Shown here piece after piece: positions 10,096-19,228 of a stretch of DNA of 64,000 nt. Every line of letters starts with the position of its first letter. Within the stretch, counting starts at the first letter, position 1. A model generated the notes under the pieces. It did no database searches. It was not told where the DNA came from and was given only the letters and a program-made list of their open reading frames with translations. Origin of the DNA: Vibrio sp. FE10 (GTDB taxonomy: Bacteria > Pseudomonadota > Gammaproteobacteria > Enterobacterales > Vibrionaceae); assembly GCF_030297155.1 (NCBI RefSeq), contig NZ_AP028067.1, forward strand, positions 1,302,001 to 1,366,000, written 5' to 3'. The position numbers and the translations under genes were made by a program.

Positions 10096-10111
10096 ATAAA
10101 TGGCTTAAAAG

Positions 10112-10128
10112 TTGGCACGCTACTTGGA
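10112..10128 (+). promoter_or_regulatory. Sigma-54 promoter of pspABC
   Basis: TTGGCACG, four bases, then TTGGA closely matches the -24/-12 consensus TGGCACG-N4-TTGCW, with only the C of the -12 element changed. It lies about 110 bp before the pspA start and downstream of an IHF site, in the pspF-pspA gap. This is the expected architecture of a PspF-driven promoter. Confidence 0.8.
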
Positions 10129-10236
10129 TTACTTATGGTAGGTTTAACAACAAACGTAAATTTTTGAGCAAGTGGACTGAGAAGTCGAACATCGATTTAA
10201 AGCACATTTGCCATCATTGTAATTAAGGAGTTCCTC

Positions 10237-10908
10237 ATGGGTATTTTTTCTCGCTTTGCAGACATTGTAAATTCAAACATCAGTGCATTATTAGATAAGG
10301 CTGAAGATCCTGAAAAGATGATTCGCCTGATTATCCAAGAAATGGAAGACACGCTGGTTGAGGTTCGCACCAACTCAGCAAAAGCAATCGCAGATAAGAA
10401 AGAGCTAGCGCGTAAAGTTGAAGCTATCGAAACTCAGATTCTAGATTGGCAAAATAAAGCAACACTTGCTCTAACTAAGCAACGTGAAGATCTGGCAAGA
10501 GCGGCTTTAATCGAAAAGCAAAAGCTAGAAGACATCATCAAGAGCCTTCACACCGAGCAAACGTTGGTTCATGAAACCATCGAAAAGCTGACCAGTGAGA
10601 TTGGCAAGCTTGAAACCAAAATTGCAGAAACACGTGCAAAGCAGCAAGCATTAATGATTCGTAATAATGCGGCAAGCAATCGTCGTGATGTTCAAAAGCA
10701 TCTGCATTCAAGCAAAACCCACGAAGCAATGGCGAAGTTTGAGCAATTCTCGCGTAAAGTGGATGAATTAGAAGCTGAAGCGGACGTTTACGCCAAAACA
10801 GGTAACGCAAAATCGTTAGACCAAGAATTTGCAGATCTACAAGCTCAAGATGAAATTGAAAAAGAGCTGGCTAAACTGAAGCAACAAGTTGAAAACCGCG
10901 ATAAATAA
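10237..10908 (+). CDS. pspA: Phage shock protein A, PspA (ESCRT-III/IM30 family)
   Basis: PspA binds and inhibits PspF in the cytoplasm. On envelope stress it moves to the inner membrane and helps maintain the proton-motive force. The 223-residue protein starts [28 protein letters not shown], the amphipathic membrane-binding helix of the family. It continues as nearly unbroken charged coiled coil to the C-terminus. AAGGAG sits 7 bases before the ATG. It is the first gene of pspABC, driven by the sigma-54 promoter at 10112. Length fits PspA (about 222 aa). Confidence 0.96.
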   Translation: MGIFSRFADIVNSNISALLDKAEDPEKMIRLIIQEMEDTLVEVRTNSAKAIADKKELARKVEAIETQILDWQNKATLALTKQREDLARAALIEKQKLEDIIKSLHTEQTLVHETIEKLTSEIGKLETKIAETRAKQQALMIRNNAASNRRDVQKHLHSSKTHEAMAKFEQFSRKVDELEAEADVYAKTGNAKSLDQEFADLQAQDEIEKELAKLKQQVENRDK

Positions 10909-10923
10909 TTCTAGGAGTTGTCT

Positions 10924-11157
10924 ATGTCAACATTTCTAATTGCAGGTCCACTGATTGTCTTTTTAATCTTTGTGGCACCGCTATGGTTATTCTTACATTA
11001 CCGTAGCAAGAAGAAATCCAGTAATGGTCTTTCAGAAACGGATCTTGATCGTCTGCATAAGCTTTCTGCACAAGCTGAATCCATGCAAGATCGTGTAAAA
11101 ACACTGGAAAAAATACTGGATGCGGAGTCGCCAAGCTGGAGACGAAACTATGAGTAG
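10924..11157 (+). CDS. pspB: Phage shock protein B, PspB
   Basis: Small inner-membrane protein that, with PspC, signals envelope stress and draws PspA off PspF. It has one N-terminal helix (about 5-25), followed by a charged tail with heptad-like KLSAQAESMQDRVKTLEKIL. I use the ATG at 10924, six bases after AGGAG. A TTG two codons upstream would sit too close to that ribosome site. It overlaps pspC by 8 bp. Length 77 aa is normal. Confidence 0.94.
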   Translation: MSTFLIAGPLIVFLIFVAPLWLFLHYRSKKKSSNGLSETDLDRLHKLSAQAESMQDRVKTLEKILDAESPSWRRNYE

Positions 11158-11536
11158 AGAACTGTATCGCGACCCAATTAACGGTAAGTTATCTGGAGTG
11201 TGCGCAGGGTTAGCGAACTATTTTGGCCTGGAAGTTTGGTTGGTTCGCATCTTGGTTATCTCTGCGGCGCTGCTTGGTGGTAGCTTTCTTGTCCTATTGG
11301 CGTATTTAGCTTTAACGTTTATGCTTGAAAAACAACCACCTAAGTATGTCGATGAAATGAAAGCCAAGCAAGAGCACACGCTAAAGCAAAAGCCTTGGGA
11401 AAAAGGGCAAACGGCTGAGTCGTTATTGAACACTTTAGAGGGTGATTTCCAGACGTTAGAGACCAGTGTACGCAACATGGAAGCTTATGTTACTTCCGAC
11501 ACCTTTAAAGTCGATCGTGCATTTAAGAACATGTAG
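11150..11536 (+). CDS. pspC: Phage shock protein C, PspC
   Basis: Membrane regulator of the Psp response. The N-terminal PspC domain is visible as LYRDPINGKLSGVCAGLANY, followed by helix LVRILVISAALLGGSFLVLLAYLAL (about 30-55) and a C-terminal coiled part. The ATG at 11150 lies inside the end of pspB (8-bp overlap), suggesting coupled translation. The protein has 128 residues. A Rho-independent terminator follows at 11561. No pspD or pspE follows, so the operon is pspABC only. Confidence 0.94.
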   Translation: MSRELYRDPINGKLSGVCAGLANYFGLEVWLVRILVISAALLGGSFLVLLAYLALTFMLEKQPPKYVDEMKAKQEHTLKQKPWEKGQTAESLLNTLEGDFQTLETSVRNMEAYVTSDTFKVDRAFKNM

Positions 11537-11560
11537 TTTGTTACCCTAAAAATAATAGAG

Positions 11561-11600
11561 AACGGTTTAGGAAAATTTATCCCAAGCCGTTATTTTTTTT
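11561..11600 (+). terminator. Rho-independent terminator after pspC
   Basis: AACGGTTTAGGA pairs with TCCCAAGCCGTT (one mismatch and a wobble), followed by ATTTTTTTT. It closes the psp operon and separates it from the RND genes. Confidence 0.8.
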
Positions 11601-11683
11601 AATAATTTTGTCTAAATAAATATTACGATAACTGGTAACTTACATGTGATTAATCTATGTTAATAAGATACTTATAGATATGG

Positions 11684-12727
11684 ATGATCACCATGTACAA
11701 AGCCTCCCTAGTCCTGTTGGTAACCCTGTCCGGGTTATCTGGGTGTGGTAAGGAGCTGCCTCCTGTTCCAGAGCCCGAATCAAGACCTGCTAAACTTTTC
11801 ACTGTCTCCGTTGGTAATAATGCCTTTGAACGAAATTTCCCCGCCACCACCGAAGCGGGCGATAAAGCTGTCTTGGCCTTTCGTGTTCCAGGTTTACTGC
11901 AAACGCTTGATGTTACTGCTGGTCAACAAGTATCAAAAGGTGAAAAACTCGCGATGCTCAACCCTGATGAGTATCAGTTACTAGAGAAACAAGCCAGAGC
12001 TAACTTCAAGCTTGCCGATGTGCAATATCAGCGTGCGATTAAACTGCGTAAAGATAGAGTGGTCTCAGAGCAAGATTTTGATCAAGCGAAAGCCAACCAC
12101 AACTCTGCTCGAGCTGTACTTAATCAAGCCAAAGCCAACTTACGCTACACCACATTAATTGCGCCTTATGAAGGCACCATTTCTATTATTCCTGCTGAAA
12201 ACCACGAGTATATTGCGGCAAAGCAAGGGGTAATGAATATTCAAACCAATCAAATCCTCAAAGTCGTCTTTCTATTACCTGACCAATTAATTACTCGCTT
12301 TTCTTCAGGTTTTGAAACAGACGCGACCATGGTATTCGATGCTTTTCCAGAACATTTTTACGAACTGACTTTTCAAGAGGTCGATACCGAAGCGGATCCA
12401 AAAACAGGTTCTTACAAAGTTACCATGATCATGGAGAGACCGACGGATATCGGGATCTTGCCGGGTATGTCTGGCACGGTGAAGCTGGTGTCAGCAATAG
12501 CGGCGGCAACCAAGATTCCAACCTCAGCGATGATGACTGACGGGGATGATGTCTCTGTATGGCGCGTGAATAACGACGGCATTGTTGAACAAGTTGCAAT
12601 CGTGATTGACGAAAAACGTCATATTGTTTCCGGTTTAAATGATGGTGACCGCGTGGTGACTTCTGGTGTTAACGGACTTGAATCTGGCGTTAAGGTTCGC
12701 GAGTGGATCAAGGAAAGGGGGCTTTAA
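11684..12727 (+). CDS. vexI: RND efflux periplasmic adaptor lipoprotein, VexI-like
   Basis: Membrane-fusion protein linking an RND pump to an outer-membrane channel. A lipoprotein signal ends in lipobox LSGC. Beta-barrel and lipoyl halves follow (KAVLAFRVPGLLQTLDVTAG, then RYTTLIAPYEGTISI) around an alpha-hairpin with KDRVVSEQDFDQAKAN. It is the first of three genes and lies one base before the second adaptor. Gene order next to pspC matches vexI-vexJ-vexK of V. cholerae as I recall it, hence the name. The start could be ATG at 11684 or 11693 (MYKAS). Neither has a strong ribosome site. No outer-membrane channel gene is nearby, so a TolC-type protein is presumably shared. Confidence 0.82.
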   Translation: MITMYKASLVLLVTLSGLSGCGKELPPVPEPESRPAKLFTVSVGNNAFERNFPATTEAGDKAVLAFRVPGLLQTLDVTAGQQVSKGEKLAMLNPDEYQLLEKQARANFKLADVQYQRAIKLRKDRVVSEQDFDQAKANHNSARAVLNQAKANLRYTTLIAPYEGTISIIPAENHEYIAAKQGVMNIQTNQILKVVFLLPDQLITRFSSGFETDATMVFDAFPEHFYELTFQEVDTEADPKTGSYKVTMIMERPTDIGILPGMSGTVKLVSAIAAATKIPTSAMMTDGDDVSVWRVNNDGIVEQVAIVIDEKRHIVSGLNDGDRVVTSGVNGLESGVKVREWIKERGL

Positions 12728-12728
12728 C

Positions 12729-13814
12729 ATGAAGACAATTCAAATGGCTCTCGGCCTATCTTGTCTAGCTTTGCTGACTGCTTGTAAAGACAAGGGCAGC
12801 ACTGAATCAGACAAGCTTCCTCTCGTCAAAGCGATTGAAATTTCGGTTCTCGACTTTAATGACAAACTCTATTTCCCAGCCGTCGCCAATGCTGCTGAAA
12901 AAGCTCATCTTAGTTTTCGAGTGGCAGGTGAGATATTTAAGCTGGATGTTAAAGAAGGCGAGCGCGTAAAAGAGGGCGACATTCTTGCTGAGCTTGATCC
13001 GACTGATTACCAATTAGATGTCGACAACGCTCAAGCGAGATACACCGTAATTGATAGCCAATACAGACGTTCGAGCCCGCTGGTCAAAAAAGGCTTATTG
13101 GCTAAGTCTCAGTTTGATGAAATCGCAGCTCAACGCCAAATTGCTTACGCCGAACTTGAATTGGCAAAACTGCGTTTGTCGTTTACTAAACTTCGTGCCC
13201 CTGTGGATGGGATTATTTCGCGTGTCAGTGTCGACCAATATGAAAATATTCAAGTTGGCCAACAAATCGTGAATATTCATAGCGTTGAAGATGTCGAAGT
13301 TATTATACAACTTCCGGATCAAATCTACGTAAATCAACCTAGTGAGACGATCCTTTCTAACGTTGAAGCTTTAGTGAGAGTACCAAGCGGCAATGAGTAC
13401 TCCGCTGGAATCAAAGAGTTTACGACTGAGCCCGATCCAAGCACGGGTACCTTCACCGTAACGTTAGCACTGCCGATGCCCAAAGATGATCTGATTCTTG
13501 ATGGCATGGCGGTTGAAGTGACTTCGCACGGTAGAGATATCGGCCTTGAGCTAAAAGCTGGCGTGCTTATCCCAATTGAAGCGGTGTTCAATGCCGATGG
13601 GGATGACCTCACTCGTACAAATTCTTACGTATGGGTTCTTAATGATGACGATACAGTCTCTAAGCAGCAAGTCGTGTTAGGCAAAGCAAATCAGAAAACA
13701 TTGCAGATTATCAAAGGATTAGAAATGGGGCAGCATGTCGTTGTTGCGGGCGTATCTCGATTGCGTGATGGGATGACAGTGGAAGTATTGTCTCAGGAGA
13801 CGAACAATGAGTGA
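12729..13814 (+). CDS. vexJ: RND efflux periplasmic adaptor lipoprotein, VexJ-like
   Basis: Second membrane-fusion protein of the same pump (361 aa). The signal sequence MKTIQMALGLSCLALLTAC carries lipobox LTAC. The lipoyl and barrel elements are recognisable (AAEKAHLSFRVAGEIFKLDV, KLRLSFTKLRAPVDGIISRV). It is a diverged paralogue of the preceding gene. The ATG at 12729 starts one base after the vexI stop, and the gene overlaps the permease gene by 8 bp, so all three are one operon. Pumps with two different adaptors are a minority of RND systems (compare TriABC of Pseudomonas). Confidence 0.82.
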   Translation: MKTIQMALGLSCLALLTACKDKGSTESDKLPLVKAIEISVLDFNDKLYFPAVANAAEKAHLSFRVAGEIFKLDVKEGERVKEGDILAELDPTDYQLDVDNAQARYTVIDSQYRRSSPLVKKGLLAKSQFDEIAAQRQIAYAELELAKLRLSFTKLRAPVDGIISRVSVDQYENIQVGQQIVNIHSVEDVEVIIQLPDQIYVNQPSETILSNVEALVRVPSGNEYSAGIKEFTTEPDPSTGTFTVTLALPMPKDDLILDGMAVEVTSHGRDIGLELKAGVLIPIEAVFNADGDDLTRTNSYVWVLNDDDTVSKQQVVLGKANQKTLQIIKGLEMGQHVVVAGVSRLRDGMTVEVLSQETNNE

Positions 13815-16800
13815 AGTGAATAACAAGCCTCAAAATGACGCTCCACAAGGTGATGACCAGATCACAGGTGTCGCGTCTTACTTTATACGTAACAAAGTTA
13901 TTAGCTGGATGCTATCGCTGATCTTTCTGATTGGTGGTGTTTCTGCGTTCTTTGGCTTAGGTCGTTTAGAAGACCCAGCTTTCACCATTAAAGATGCAAT
14001 GGTTGTTACCTCATACCCTGGGGCTACGCCGCAACAAGTGGAAGAGGAAGTGACCTACCCACTAGAGAAAGCGATACAACAGCTTACTTATGTGGATGAG
14101 GTTAACTCTATTTCAAGTCGTGGCCTATCACAGGTTACGGTCACCATGAAAAACAACTACGGCCCCGACGATCTTCCGCAAATTTGGGATGAACTGCGTC
14201 GTAAGGTCAATGATCTCAAGGTGGAGTTACCGCCCGGGGTGAATGATCCTCAAGTCATTGATGACTTCGGTGACGTTTACGGTATTTTGCTTGCCGTAAC
14301 GGGTGATGGTTACAGTTATAAAGAGTTACTCGATTACATTGATTACCTAAGGCGAGAGCTAGAACTGGTTGATGGGGTCAGTAAAGTCTCTGTTTCCGGT
14401 CAACAGCAAGAGCAAGTTTTCATTGAGATATCGATGAAGCGGATAAGCTCACTTGGGATATCTCCAAGCACCGTCTTTAACCTACTATCCACCCAAAATA
14501 TTGTCTCCAGTGCTGGCGCAGTTCGGATCGGCGATGAATATATACGTATCCATCCAACGGGCGAGTTTCAAAACGTTGAACAACTTGGCGATTTGATTCT
14601 GACGGAAGGTGGCGCTCAAGGGCTTATCTACTTAAAAGATGTTGCCGACGTGACTCGTGGTTATGTTGAAGTGCCCACCAATATTATTGGTTACAACGGA
14701 AAACTAGCCCTCAACCTCGGGGTGTCCTTTGCTCAAGGCGTAAACGTGGTGGCGGTAGGTGAAGCCTTTGACCGACGTTTGGCGGAGCTTAAGTATCAAC
14801 AGCCCGTTGGGATAGATATTTCTGAGGTTTATAACCAACCAAAAGAAGTGGATAAGTCGGTCAGTGGTTTTGTTGTCAGCCTCGGACAAGCGGTTGCCAT
14901 CGTAATTATCGTACTACTGTTCTTTATGGGGCTTCGCTCCGGCCTGTTGATTGGTTTAATACTGTTGTTGACCGTTTTCGGTACCTTCATTTTCATGCAG
15001 TACTTCAAAATCGATCTACAGCGTATCTCACTGGGCGCATTGGTTATTGCCTTGGGGATGCTGGTGGATAACGCCATTGTGGTGGTGGAAGGGATATTGA
15101 TCGGCACGCAAAAGGGGCGATCCCGGATGCAGGCCGCCACTGATATCGTCACTCAAACAAAATGGCCACTGCTTGGTGCGACCGTCATTGCGGTTACGGC
15201 TTTTGCTCCAATCGGTCTATCTGAAGACTCGACGGGTGAATACTGTGGCACCTTGTTTACGGTTCTACTTATCTCGTTAATGTTGAGCTGGTTTACTGCA
15301 ATCTCGATTACCCCGTTTTTCGCGGATATTTTCTTCAAAGGTCAGAAGGTAGATCCTGATAGCGAAGGCAAAGACCCATACAACGGGATGGTTTTCGTTA
15401 TCTACAAAAACTTTCTAGAATTTTGTATGAAACGAGCTTGGTTAACCATGTTTGTTTTGGTTATAGGCTTGGGTGCGAGCGTTTACGGCTTTGGTTTTGT
15501 AAAACAAGCTTTCTTCCCATCTTCTACAACACCGATGTTCCAAGTCGATGTATGGATGCCCGAAGGTACGGATATCCGAGCAACCAACACCAAACTTAAA
15601 GTGCTGGAAAACTGGTTATCGGAGCAAGAGGAATCCGAGCACATTACAACCACTGCGGGTAAAGGTTTACAGCGTTTTATGTTGACCTATTCACCGGAGA
15701 AAAGTTATAGCGCGTACGGCGAAATTACGGTTCGTGTGAAGAGCTATGAAGTACTTGAAGCGCTTATGCTTCGTTTCCGTGAACATGTTGATACGCAATT
15801 CCCTGAGATCGATTACAAGCTTAAACAGATTGAATTAGGTCCAGGTGGCGGTGCGAAGATTGAAGCTCGTATTGTCGGTTCCGATCCGACGGTTCTTCGT
15901 TCTATTGCCTCTCAGGTGATGGATGTGATGCGTGCGGATTCAGGCGCTTATAACGTTCGTCATGACTGGCGTGAAAGAACTAAGGTGTTAGAGCCTCAGT
16001 TCAATGAAAGCCAAGCTCGTCGTTACGGTATCACTAAGTCTGACGTTGATGATTTCCTAGCGATGTCATTCTCAGGTAAGTCGATTGGTGTATACCGCGA
16101 TGGTACGACGCTGATGCCTATCGTGGCGCGTTTGCCGGAAGATGAGCGTATCGACATTCGTAACATCGAAGGCATGAAGATTTGGAGCCCTGCATTAAGT
16201 GAGTACATTCCGCTACAGCAAGTGACGTTAGGTTACGAGCTAGAGTGGGAAGACCCGTTGATCATTCGTAAGAACCGTAAGCGCATGCTAACGGTTATGG
16301 CTGACCCGGACTTATTGGGCGAAGAAACAGCATCAACGCTTCAAAAACGTTTGCAGCCACAAATCGAAGCAATCGAAATGCCACCGGGTTATTCACTCGA
16401 GTGGGGTGGTGAATATGAATCGTCGGCAGATGCACAAGCGTCATTGTTTACGACGATGCCTTTGGGTTACTTGTTCATGTTCTTGATCACTGTGTTCTTG
16501 TTTAACTCAGTGAAAGAGCCGCTGATTGTTTGGCTAACGGTACCACTCGCCTTGATAGGGGTGACGACTGGCCTACTGGCCTTGAACACGCCTTTTGGCT
16601 TCATGGCGCTGTTAGGCTTCTTGAGTCTATCGGGAATGCTGCTCAAGAACGGTATTGTATTGCTCGATCAGATTGGGATTGAGATGAAATCAGGTAAAGA
16701 TCCGTATGTAGCGGTAGTGGATGCGGCATTGAGTCGTGTACGTCCGGTATGTATGGCGGCGATCACGACCATTCTTGGTATGATCCCACTACTGCCTGAT

Positions 16801-16917
16801 ATTTTCTTCAAACCAATGGCGGTAACCATTATGTTTGGTTTGGGCTTTGCAACAGTACTGACACTAATTGTTGTTCCTGTGCTTTACCGTTTATTTCATA
16901 AAATTGAAGTAAGGTAA
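13807..16917 (+). CDS. vexK: RND multidrug efflux permease, VexK-like
   Basis: Inner-membrane proton-driven exporter of 1036 residues, the full AcrB/HAE1 length. It has 12 helices and two large periplasmic loops. The first helix is WMLSLIFLIGGVSAFFGLG. The transmembrane-4 motif reads GMLVDNAIVVVEG, with Asp-Asn where AcrB has the proton-relay pair Asp-Asp. The C-terminal helices include LLGFLSLSGMLLKNGIVLLD. It is the third gene of the operon with two adaptors and is closed by a terminator. The substrate cannot be read from sequence. In V. cholerae the related pump acts on bile salts and detergents. Confidence 0.88.
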   Translation: MSEVNNKPQNDAPQGDDQITGVASYFIRNKVISWMLSLIFLIGGVSAFFGLGRLEDPAFTIKDAMVVTSYPGATPQQVEEEVTYPLEKAIQQLTYVDEVNSISSRGLSQVTVTMKNNYGPDDLPQIWDELRRKVNDLKVELPPGVNDPQVIDDFGDVYGILLAVTGDGYSYKELLDYIDYLRRELELVDGVSKVSVSGQQQEQVFIEISMKRISSLGISPSTVFNLLSTQNIVSSAGAVRIGDEYIRIHPTGEFQNVEQLGDLILTEGGAQGLIYLKDVADVTRGYVEVPTNIIGYNGKLALNLGVSFAQGVNVVAVGEAFDRRLAELKYQQPVGIDISEVYNQPKEVDKSVSGFVVSLGQAVAIVIIVLLFFMGLRSGLLIGLILLLTVFGTFIFMQYFKIDLQRISLGALVIALGMLVDNAIVVVEGILIGTQKGRSRMQAATDIVTQTKWPLLGATVIAVTAFAPIGLSEDSTGEYCGTLFTVLLISLMLSWFTAISITPFFADIFFKGQKVDPDSEGKDPYNGMVFVIYKNFLEFCMKRAWLTMFVLVIGLGASVYGFGFVKQAFFPSSTTPMFQVDVWMPEGTDIRATNTKLKVLENWLSEQEESEHITTTAGKGLQRFMLTYSPEKSYSAYGEITVRVKSYEVLEALMLRFREHVDTQFPEIDYKLKQIELGPGGGAKIEARIVGSDPTVLRSIASQVMDVMRADSGAYNVRHDWRERTKVLEPQFNESQARRYGITKSDVDDFLAMSFSGKSIGVYRDGTTLMPIVARLPEDERIDIRNIEGMKIWSPALSEYIPLQQVTLGYELEWEDPLIIRKNRKRMLTVMADPDLLGEETASTLQKRLQPQIEAIEMPPGYSLEWGGEYESSADAQASLFTTMPLGYLFMFLITVFLFNSVKEPLIVWLTVPLALIGVTTGLLALNTPFGFMALLGFLSLSGMLLKNGIVLLDQIGIEMKSGKDPYVAVVDAALSRVRPVCMAAITTILGMIPLLPDIFFKPMAVTIMFGLGFATVLTLIVVPVLYRLFHKIEVR

Positions 16918-16937
16918 TATTAGTTACCCTAAGAATG

Positions 16938-16965
16938 AATGCCCCTTAATGGGGCATTATTTTTT
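16938..16965 (+). terminator. Rho-independent terminator after vexK
   Basis: AATGCCCC, loop TTAA, then TGGGGCATT followed by ATTTTTT. It lies 21 bp after the vexK stop. Confidence 0.85.
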
Positions 16966-16989
16966 GCTAAGTTGCTAAGTTGCTAAGTT
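16966..16989. repeat. 8-bp tandem repeat GCTAAGTT x3
   Basis: Three perfect copies of GCTAAGTT run directly from the terminator tail. Decayed copies (GCTAATGG at 16990 and 17011) follow, in the gap before tag. It is probably a replication-slippage repeat with no coding effect. Confidence 0.85.
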
Positions 16990-17054
16990 GCTAATGGCTA
17001 ATAATTAATTGCTAATGGTTAAAGGTCAAAAGACCTTAAATAAAGAGGCTTAAA

Positions 17055-17621
17055 ATGGAAATAAATGCATCGGATCGAACGTGTGCATGGGCACTCAAGC
17101 ACGAGCTTGAAAGGGAATATCACGACAAGGAATGGGGTGTACCGGTTTACGATGATCAAGTCTTGTTTGAGTTCATTACCTTAGAGGGCGCACAAGCTGG
17201 CCTTAGCTGGATTACTATACTTAAGAAGCGAGAAGGGTATCGTGCTGCTTTCGATAATTATGATCTGAATAAGCTCTCGTCGATGAACGAAGACGATGTG
17301 CCAAATGTCATTGAGAATTTTGATGTGGTTAGGCATAAGGGAAAGATAGCCTCTGTCTATAACAATGCCCGCGCAACACTTGAACTTCAAAAGGAGTTCG
17401 GTTCTCTGTCTAACGCGTTATGGCAGTTTGTCGATAACAAGGTGGTCGAGAATCAATGGACAGAGATGTCTCAAGTTCCCGCTTCTACAGATCAATCAAA
17501 AGCGATGAGCAAGTTTTTGAAAAAAAGAGGCTTCAAGTTTGTAGGAGAAACAATCTGTTATGCGTTTATGCAGGCAACGGGGATGGTTAACGATCATGTG
17601 GTCGGTTGTCCTTATAAATAA
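17055..17621 (+). CDS. tag: DNA-3-methyladenine glycosylase I
   Basis: Base-excision repair enzyme that removes 3-methyladenine from alkylated DNA in the cytoplasm. The 188-residue length and the sequence YHDKEWGVPVYDDQVLFEFI followed by LEGAQAGLSWITIL identify the Tag family. The four zinc ligands are in place: Cys10, His23, His181 and Cys185. It stands alone between the vexIJK terminator and the next gene, with a loose AGAGG before the ATG. This position next to the RND operon is the same as in V. cholerae as I recall. Confidence 0.95.
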   Translation: MEINASDRTCAWALKHELEREYHDKEWGVPVYDDQVLFEFITLEGAQAGLSWITILKKREGYRAAFDNYDLNKLSSMNEDDVPNVIENFDVVRHKGKIASVYNNARATLELQKEFGSLSNALWQFVDNKVVENQWTEMSQVPASTDQSKAMSKFLKKRGFKFVGETICYAFMQATGMVNDHVVGCPYK

Positions 17622-17730
17622 AAGTGTTATTTATCGTCGCGAAATAATTGATTGAAAACTGGAAAATTCACTGGCCATTTATAAACTATTCCATATTATA
17701 TGCGACCGAATTCAAATGTAGACAACGATA

Positions 17731-18726
17731 GTGAAACAACAAAACTACCAAATATGTGGTGCTACTTACGATCCTTTACTTAGGCAGTTTGTGCGTGAAG
17801 ACGGCCATGTAGAAACTATCGCGCCACTAGAAGGGAAGGTGTTTCTTTTCTTGTTAGAAAACGTCGGTGAATGCATTGAACGAGGTCTGATATTTGATAG
17901 ATGCTGGGGCAATGTGATTGTCTCAGAACAAGCGCTGACCAATGTGATATCCAAGGTTAGAAAAACGTTGTCTAGAGTCACTTGTGGCTGCGCGACGATT
18001 CGTACCGTCAGTAAGACCGGTTACTCGCTGGAAATCGATGAGTCGATAAAGTCTGCCAACACTGAGGCTTCATTCTCTAAGGCGACGCCTGAGGGGTTTG
18101 AAGCCAACTTTCTGTGTGAAGACTTAACTTCTCCGTCTGAGGACTTAAACTTTAAGTCACAAACTTCTGTCACCCAACAAGTGTCAGTGACGAAAGAAAC
18201 TTGTACCGAAGCAAACTCGTCCAAGATAATTGAGCTAAACCCAAAGCTAAACACGGCCTCAAACCAAGAATTAAACTCCGCTGAGCTCGATATTTCAAAA
18301 ACAAAAAGTAATGTGTATTTCGTTCAAGCGGGTTATCTGCTCGCTTTACTCTGCTTAGCCGTAACGGCGTTCAACCTTTACAAAACCTACTATCAGCCAT
18401 CACCTTATTTCGTTGATAAAGCGGAATATAAAGATAGCTACACAGACAATACGAATCACTACTTCTTCCATATTGTTCGCAATGAAGCCTATTCGTTGCC
18501 CGCGATTACTCAAAAGCTCACAGATGTAATACCTAACCATTGCAATGTGGATGTTTTTGTTCGTATTTACCCATCGGTTGACCAGCCAGAGAATGACGCG
18601 TTATACATGTTGGTTCAAAGGAAGGATGGTGAGGCTTTCAATTATGGCGCGACGATTTTCAATGTAGAGACGTCTTTTGAGTCATTTGCAAAGCATATGG
18701 AAAAGAGGAGTCACTTTTGCGATTAA
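17731..18726 (+). CDS. ToxR-like membrane-spanning winged-helix regulator
   Basis: The N-terminal OmpR/ToxR-type winged helix spans about residues 15-100 (SEQALTNVISKVRKTL, then TIRTVSKTGYSL). A polar Ser/Thr-rich linker follows, then one helix (about 196-220, FVQAGYLLALLCLAVTAFN) and a periplasmic domain of about 110 residues with two cysteines, the second near the C-terminus. This is the ToxR/TcpP/VtrA plan: a sensor that binds DNA from the membrane. The start is GTG. The next gene overlaps by 10 bp and encodes a small membrane-anchored partner, like toxS or vtrC. It is not ToxR itself. The target and signal are unknown. Confidence 0.8.
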   Translation: MKQQNYQICGATYDPLLRQFVREDGHVETIAPLEGKVFLFLLENVGECIERGLIFDRCWGNVIVSEQALTNVISKVRKTLSRVTCGCATIRTVSKTGYSLEIDESIKSANTEASFSKATPEGFEANFLCEDLTSPSEDLNFKSQTSVTQQVSVTKETCTEANSSKIIELNPKLNTASNQELNSAELDISKTKSNVYFVQAGYLLALLCLAVTAFNLYKTYYQPSPYFVDKAEYKDSYTDNTNHYFFHIVRNEAYSLPAITQKLTDVIPNHCNVDVFVRIYPSVDQPENDALYMLVQRKDGEAFNYGATIFNVETSFESFAKHMEKRSHFCD

Positions 18727-19190
18727 TTGGCTTACTCATTCTATTGGCAATTGCTGCAGCGAGTTTTCTGTTAGAACAAAACTCATTGGCGGGCACTCGA
18801 TGGCATTGTAAAACGCTCAAAACGGACTTTTTATCTCAGGCATTCCAACCGTATCAATCGCTTTATGAGCGGATGAGTCTTACTTTTCAGTCAGATCAAA
18901 CATTTAGTATGAGAGAGTTTGTGACGATCACAGAGAAAGACGGAAACGAAGGTACAATGGAAAATCTTTATTCCGGATATTACGGTCTTGATGGGAATCA
19001 TTTATCGATGAGCATTATTGATGTGAGAACCGCGACACCTTTCCATGACCCAATCATTAATCAGGAATACAGCGAGTACAAAGGGGTGACTATTGATTAC
19101 TCTATCTTGGCCAAGGATCAGTCCCTGTATTTGTTCAATAAGCACCGTTCTGAAATCTTTAACTGGGCGTGCTTTAAGGTTCAGAAATAG
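18717..19190 (+). CDS. Membrane-anchored periplasmic protein, possible ToxS/VtrC-like partner
   Basis: A 157-residue protein with one N-terminal helix (LIGLLILLAIAAASFLL) and a periplasmic domain. The start is TTG, seven bases after AGGAG and inside the end of the ToxR-like gene. The domain has two cysteines (WHCK near 30 and WACFK near the end). Its beta-type pattern, MSLTFQSDQTFSMREF and YSGYYGLDGNHLSMSI, is reminiscent of lipocalin-like folds. By analogy with ToxS, TcpH and VtrC I infer that it stabilises or senses together with the regulator. I recognise no named family, so the role rests on gene position and topology. Confidence 0.6.
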   Translation: MRLIGLLILLAIAAASFLLEQNSLAGTRWHCKTLKTDFLSQAFQPYQSLYERMSLTFQSDQTFSMREFVTITEKDGNEGTMENLYSGYYGLDGNHLSMSIIDVRTATPFHDPIINQEYSEYKGVTIDYSILAKDQSLYLFNKHRSEIFNWACFKVQK

Positions 19191-19228
19191 TATTGCTTAT
19201 GACGCTTATATACAAAGCCAAATAAATG

